Below, in pieces: positions 62,201 to 64,000 of a stretch of DNA of 64,000 bases (within the stretch, counting starts at the first letter, position 1; each line of letters starts with the position of its first letter). The DNA comes from Dasyornis broadbenti. Its lineage: Eukaryota; Chordata; Aves; Passeriformes; Dasyornithidae. Made by a program: the position numbers and the translations under genes. Under the pieces are notes generated by a model. The model was not told where the DNA came from. It did no database searches and was given only the letters and a program-made list of their open reading frames with translations. The stretch lies in NCBI GenBank assembly GCA_013397935.1, contig VZRN01001153.1:1-64000 (forward strand), read 5' to 3'.

Positions 62201-64000
62201 ATTGTTGCAGTGGGTTATTTCCTTAGTTGAATACCTCGTCTTTCCTGCTTGAGGGTACAACAGAGCAAGATGTAAATTCACTTGTGGATGATCAAACTTT
62301 ATAATGTGAAGTAAATCCAACCCTTTCTCCATCTTAGATGAAGCCACTGTTAAACGTGACTTCTCAGCCTGGAGTTGTCACTGAGCTCAGTGGTGGCCAA
62401 CTGCATTTTTTGCTGTTACAGTTCTTATTTTGTGGAACACCAGAAAGAAAAAATAATTTAGGAATACAACAATGTTTTCCTGGTTGGATGGTGAGATAAT
62501 TGAGAAGCCATGCTTCAGAGCACGTCTGCCATGTCTAGAACCCAAACCAAAACTCAATATATTCACAGACAGGGAACCCCAGCAAAATCCTTGTCCTTTC
62601 CCAGCTGCAACTTGCACAGCTGTGGACACCAGTGCAAAACTCTGCTCAGCACCATGGAGCACGAACAGCAACAAAAGAGATATCTAAGTTACTTATCCTG
62701 GAAGTCAGTAAATTAGTTAAAAAACTGGTTTTCCAAAGTAAACCTTGATTTTTCAGGTGAGTATTCATCTGAGTCCATAACATCTCACATTAGGATTCTA
62801 GGACAGGTAGCTCTGGATGAACTTGCTGTCCAGGCCTTCCAATATTTATTTTTCTTAGGAGAGGAGAATGGTGTTCTTCAAGCCCTGAAGTTCAAACCAG
62901 TCAAGGGAGTCAACTGTACCTCTTAGATAACTTCACCTCCCTACCTCAAAGCAACCTAACTTTATTTTCTTAAATGTCTGGCCAAGATCTTGCATCAGAA
63001 ATGAGGTTGGTTTTGTTGTTTGGTAGTGGCCAAATGCACAGGTTACGAAAGGAACTGAAAGGTCAGTAGGATTGCACTTGTGGAAATAAAATTCAAAGTA
63101 ATTTCAGAAACATTGCTTAATGTACCTTTCAAACTTGAACACCACTGCAGAACAAGTCAGGAAGAAATTATGGGGCAATTCTAGCAGTGTTTAAACCTGG
63201 TATACCTAGATCATCTTCTGATACAGGCACATAGGCATAAGATTGTCACACTCTGGTGGCACATCCTTTGGGGACCTTTAATACTTCCTGACAAAAATCA
63301 ATTTGCCACGACAAACTGAAACCAAAAAAAAAAAAACCTAAGAAAACAAACATATGATACAATCCATTCTTCCTAGATTCTCTGAAAGCTACTATAACAT
63401 TCATCATAAATTATCTTGCAAAGTCTTGAGTTTTAGAAGCAGCAGTGATGGCCACATTCCACCACATCTCCTGCAGCATCAAGTGGTTAGAATCACACAC
63501 CACAGGTGTGTGGAGGTGCTAAGAGGGGAAGAAGACAACTGTGCCTTTATCTGTCCCCCTTCTGCCAGTGCTGAACAGAAAAATAAATGTCGCACTGTCT
63601 TAGCATTCATAAAAGAACGAAGAAAGTTCTTGTTAATTACAATGCTTTACATTTAGCTTCTAAACCCGGAAAAAGACAAAAACAATAGAAAAATTCTTCT
63701 TAAGAAATAGTCACTTCATTTGCAGCAAGTGATGTGATGATGAGCAATAAGAGGCAGGATTTATAAAGAATAGGTCTCACCTGACAAAAATAACACATTT
63801 TTAATGGAATTAACAAATTAATGGATGAGTGGAACAGAATAAATGTAATACTCTTGGTTTTAAGCCACTTTTTAAAACAATTGGTCTGATCATCCTCTGC
63901 CTCAAAGCCAGGCAGCTACACTGACATAAAACTGGAGAGCACGAGAATGGAAGATTGTCTTCTATGTTTCCCAAAAACGTCCTTAAAAAGCTCAACTGAA
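59201..64000. other. Intergenic DNA, no gene seen
   Basis: AT-rich with a T run near 59372-59388. The longest frames (up to 118 residues, 61821-62177 minus) have no recognisable domain. Confidence 0.55.

Noticed and set aside
1..64000. Bacterial-type operons, CRISPR arrays or tRNA/rRNA genes
   Set aside because: None found on reading: there are no regularly spaced direct repeats, no cloverleaf-type tRNA sequence and no rRNA-like sequence.

Overview
The window is a piece of bird nuclear genome. It is AT-rich and almost free of genes. The evidence for a bird is the set of CR1 LINE fragments with their typical tails, the two LTR-like insertions, the degraded MIR-like SINEs and old L3/CR1 relics, and the absence of any recognisable mammalian L1, Alu or B1 element. 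I cannot name the species. Neither bacterial gene organisation nor CRISPR is present, and the many short open reading frames are chance ones.

Only one protein-coding gene can be supported. It is on the minus strand at 44903-45379 and is the ortholog of human C11orf87 (neuronal integral membrane protein 1). The whole 158-residue protein lies in one exon. An in-frame stop upstream and a good splice acceptor at about 45528 place this exon downstream of a non-coding first exon, which lies in a CpG island at roughly 45420-46420. A 219-base assembly gap interrupts that island, so the promoter and exon 1 are partly missing. Downstream in gene direction (towards lower coordinates) lies a probable long 3' UTR, which carries an LTR-like insertion in the same orientation as the gene (42918-43199) and a G-quadruplex-type motif (42767-42793).

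Layout: 1-44.9 kb is a gene desert with CR1 copies near 0.8-1.1, 9.0-9.6, 10.2-10.5, 13.0, 23.2 and 32.0-32.2 kb; a solo LTR at 13168-13763; MIR-like SINEs at 22.75-22.93 and 27.48-27.63 kb; an old L3/CR1 relic near 17.5-18.0 kb; and a CA/TG-rich tract at 21.1-22.3 kb. The gene and its CpG island occupy 44.9-46.4 kb. From 46.4 to 64 kb the desert resumes, with a CR1 tail at 47.4 kb, a pentanucleotide satellite at 53.5 kb, MIR-like SINEs at 55.0 and 56.4 kb, a second gap at 56.9 kb, a 36-base tandem duplication at 57.9 kb and another L3/CR1 relic near 58.8-59.2 kb.

Repeat family names come from pattern recognition of known consensus features, without a database search. The most useful items for follow-up are the LTR/poly(A) arrangement downstream of C11orf87, the perfect C7/G7 hairpin inside the 13.4 kb LTR, and the nested inverted repeat at 38.8-38.9 kb.
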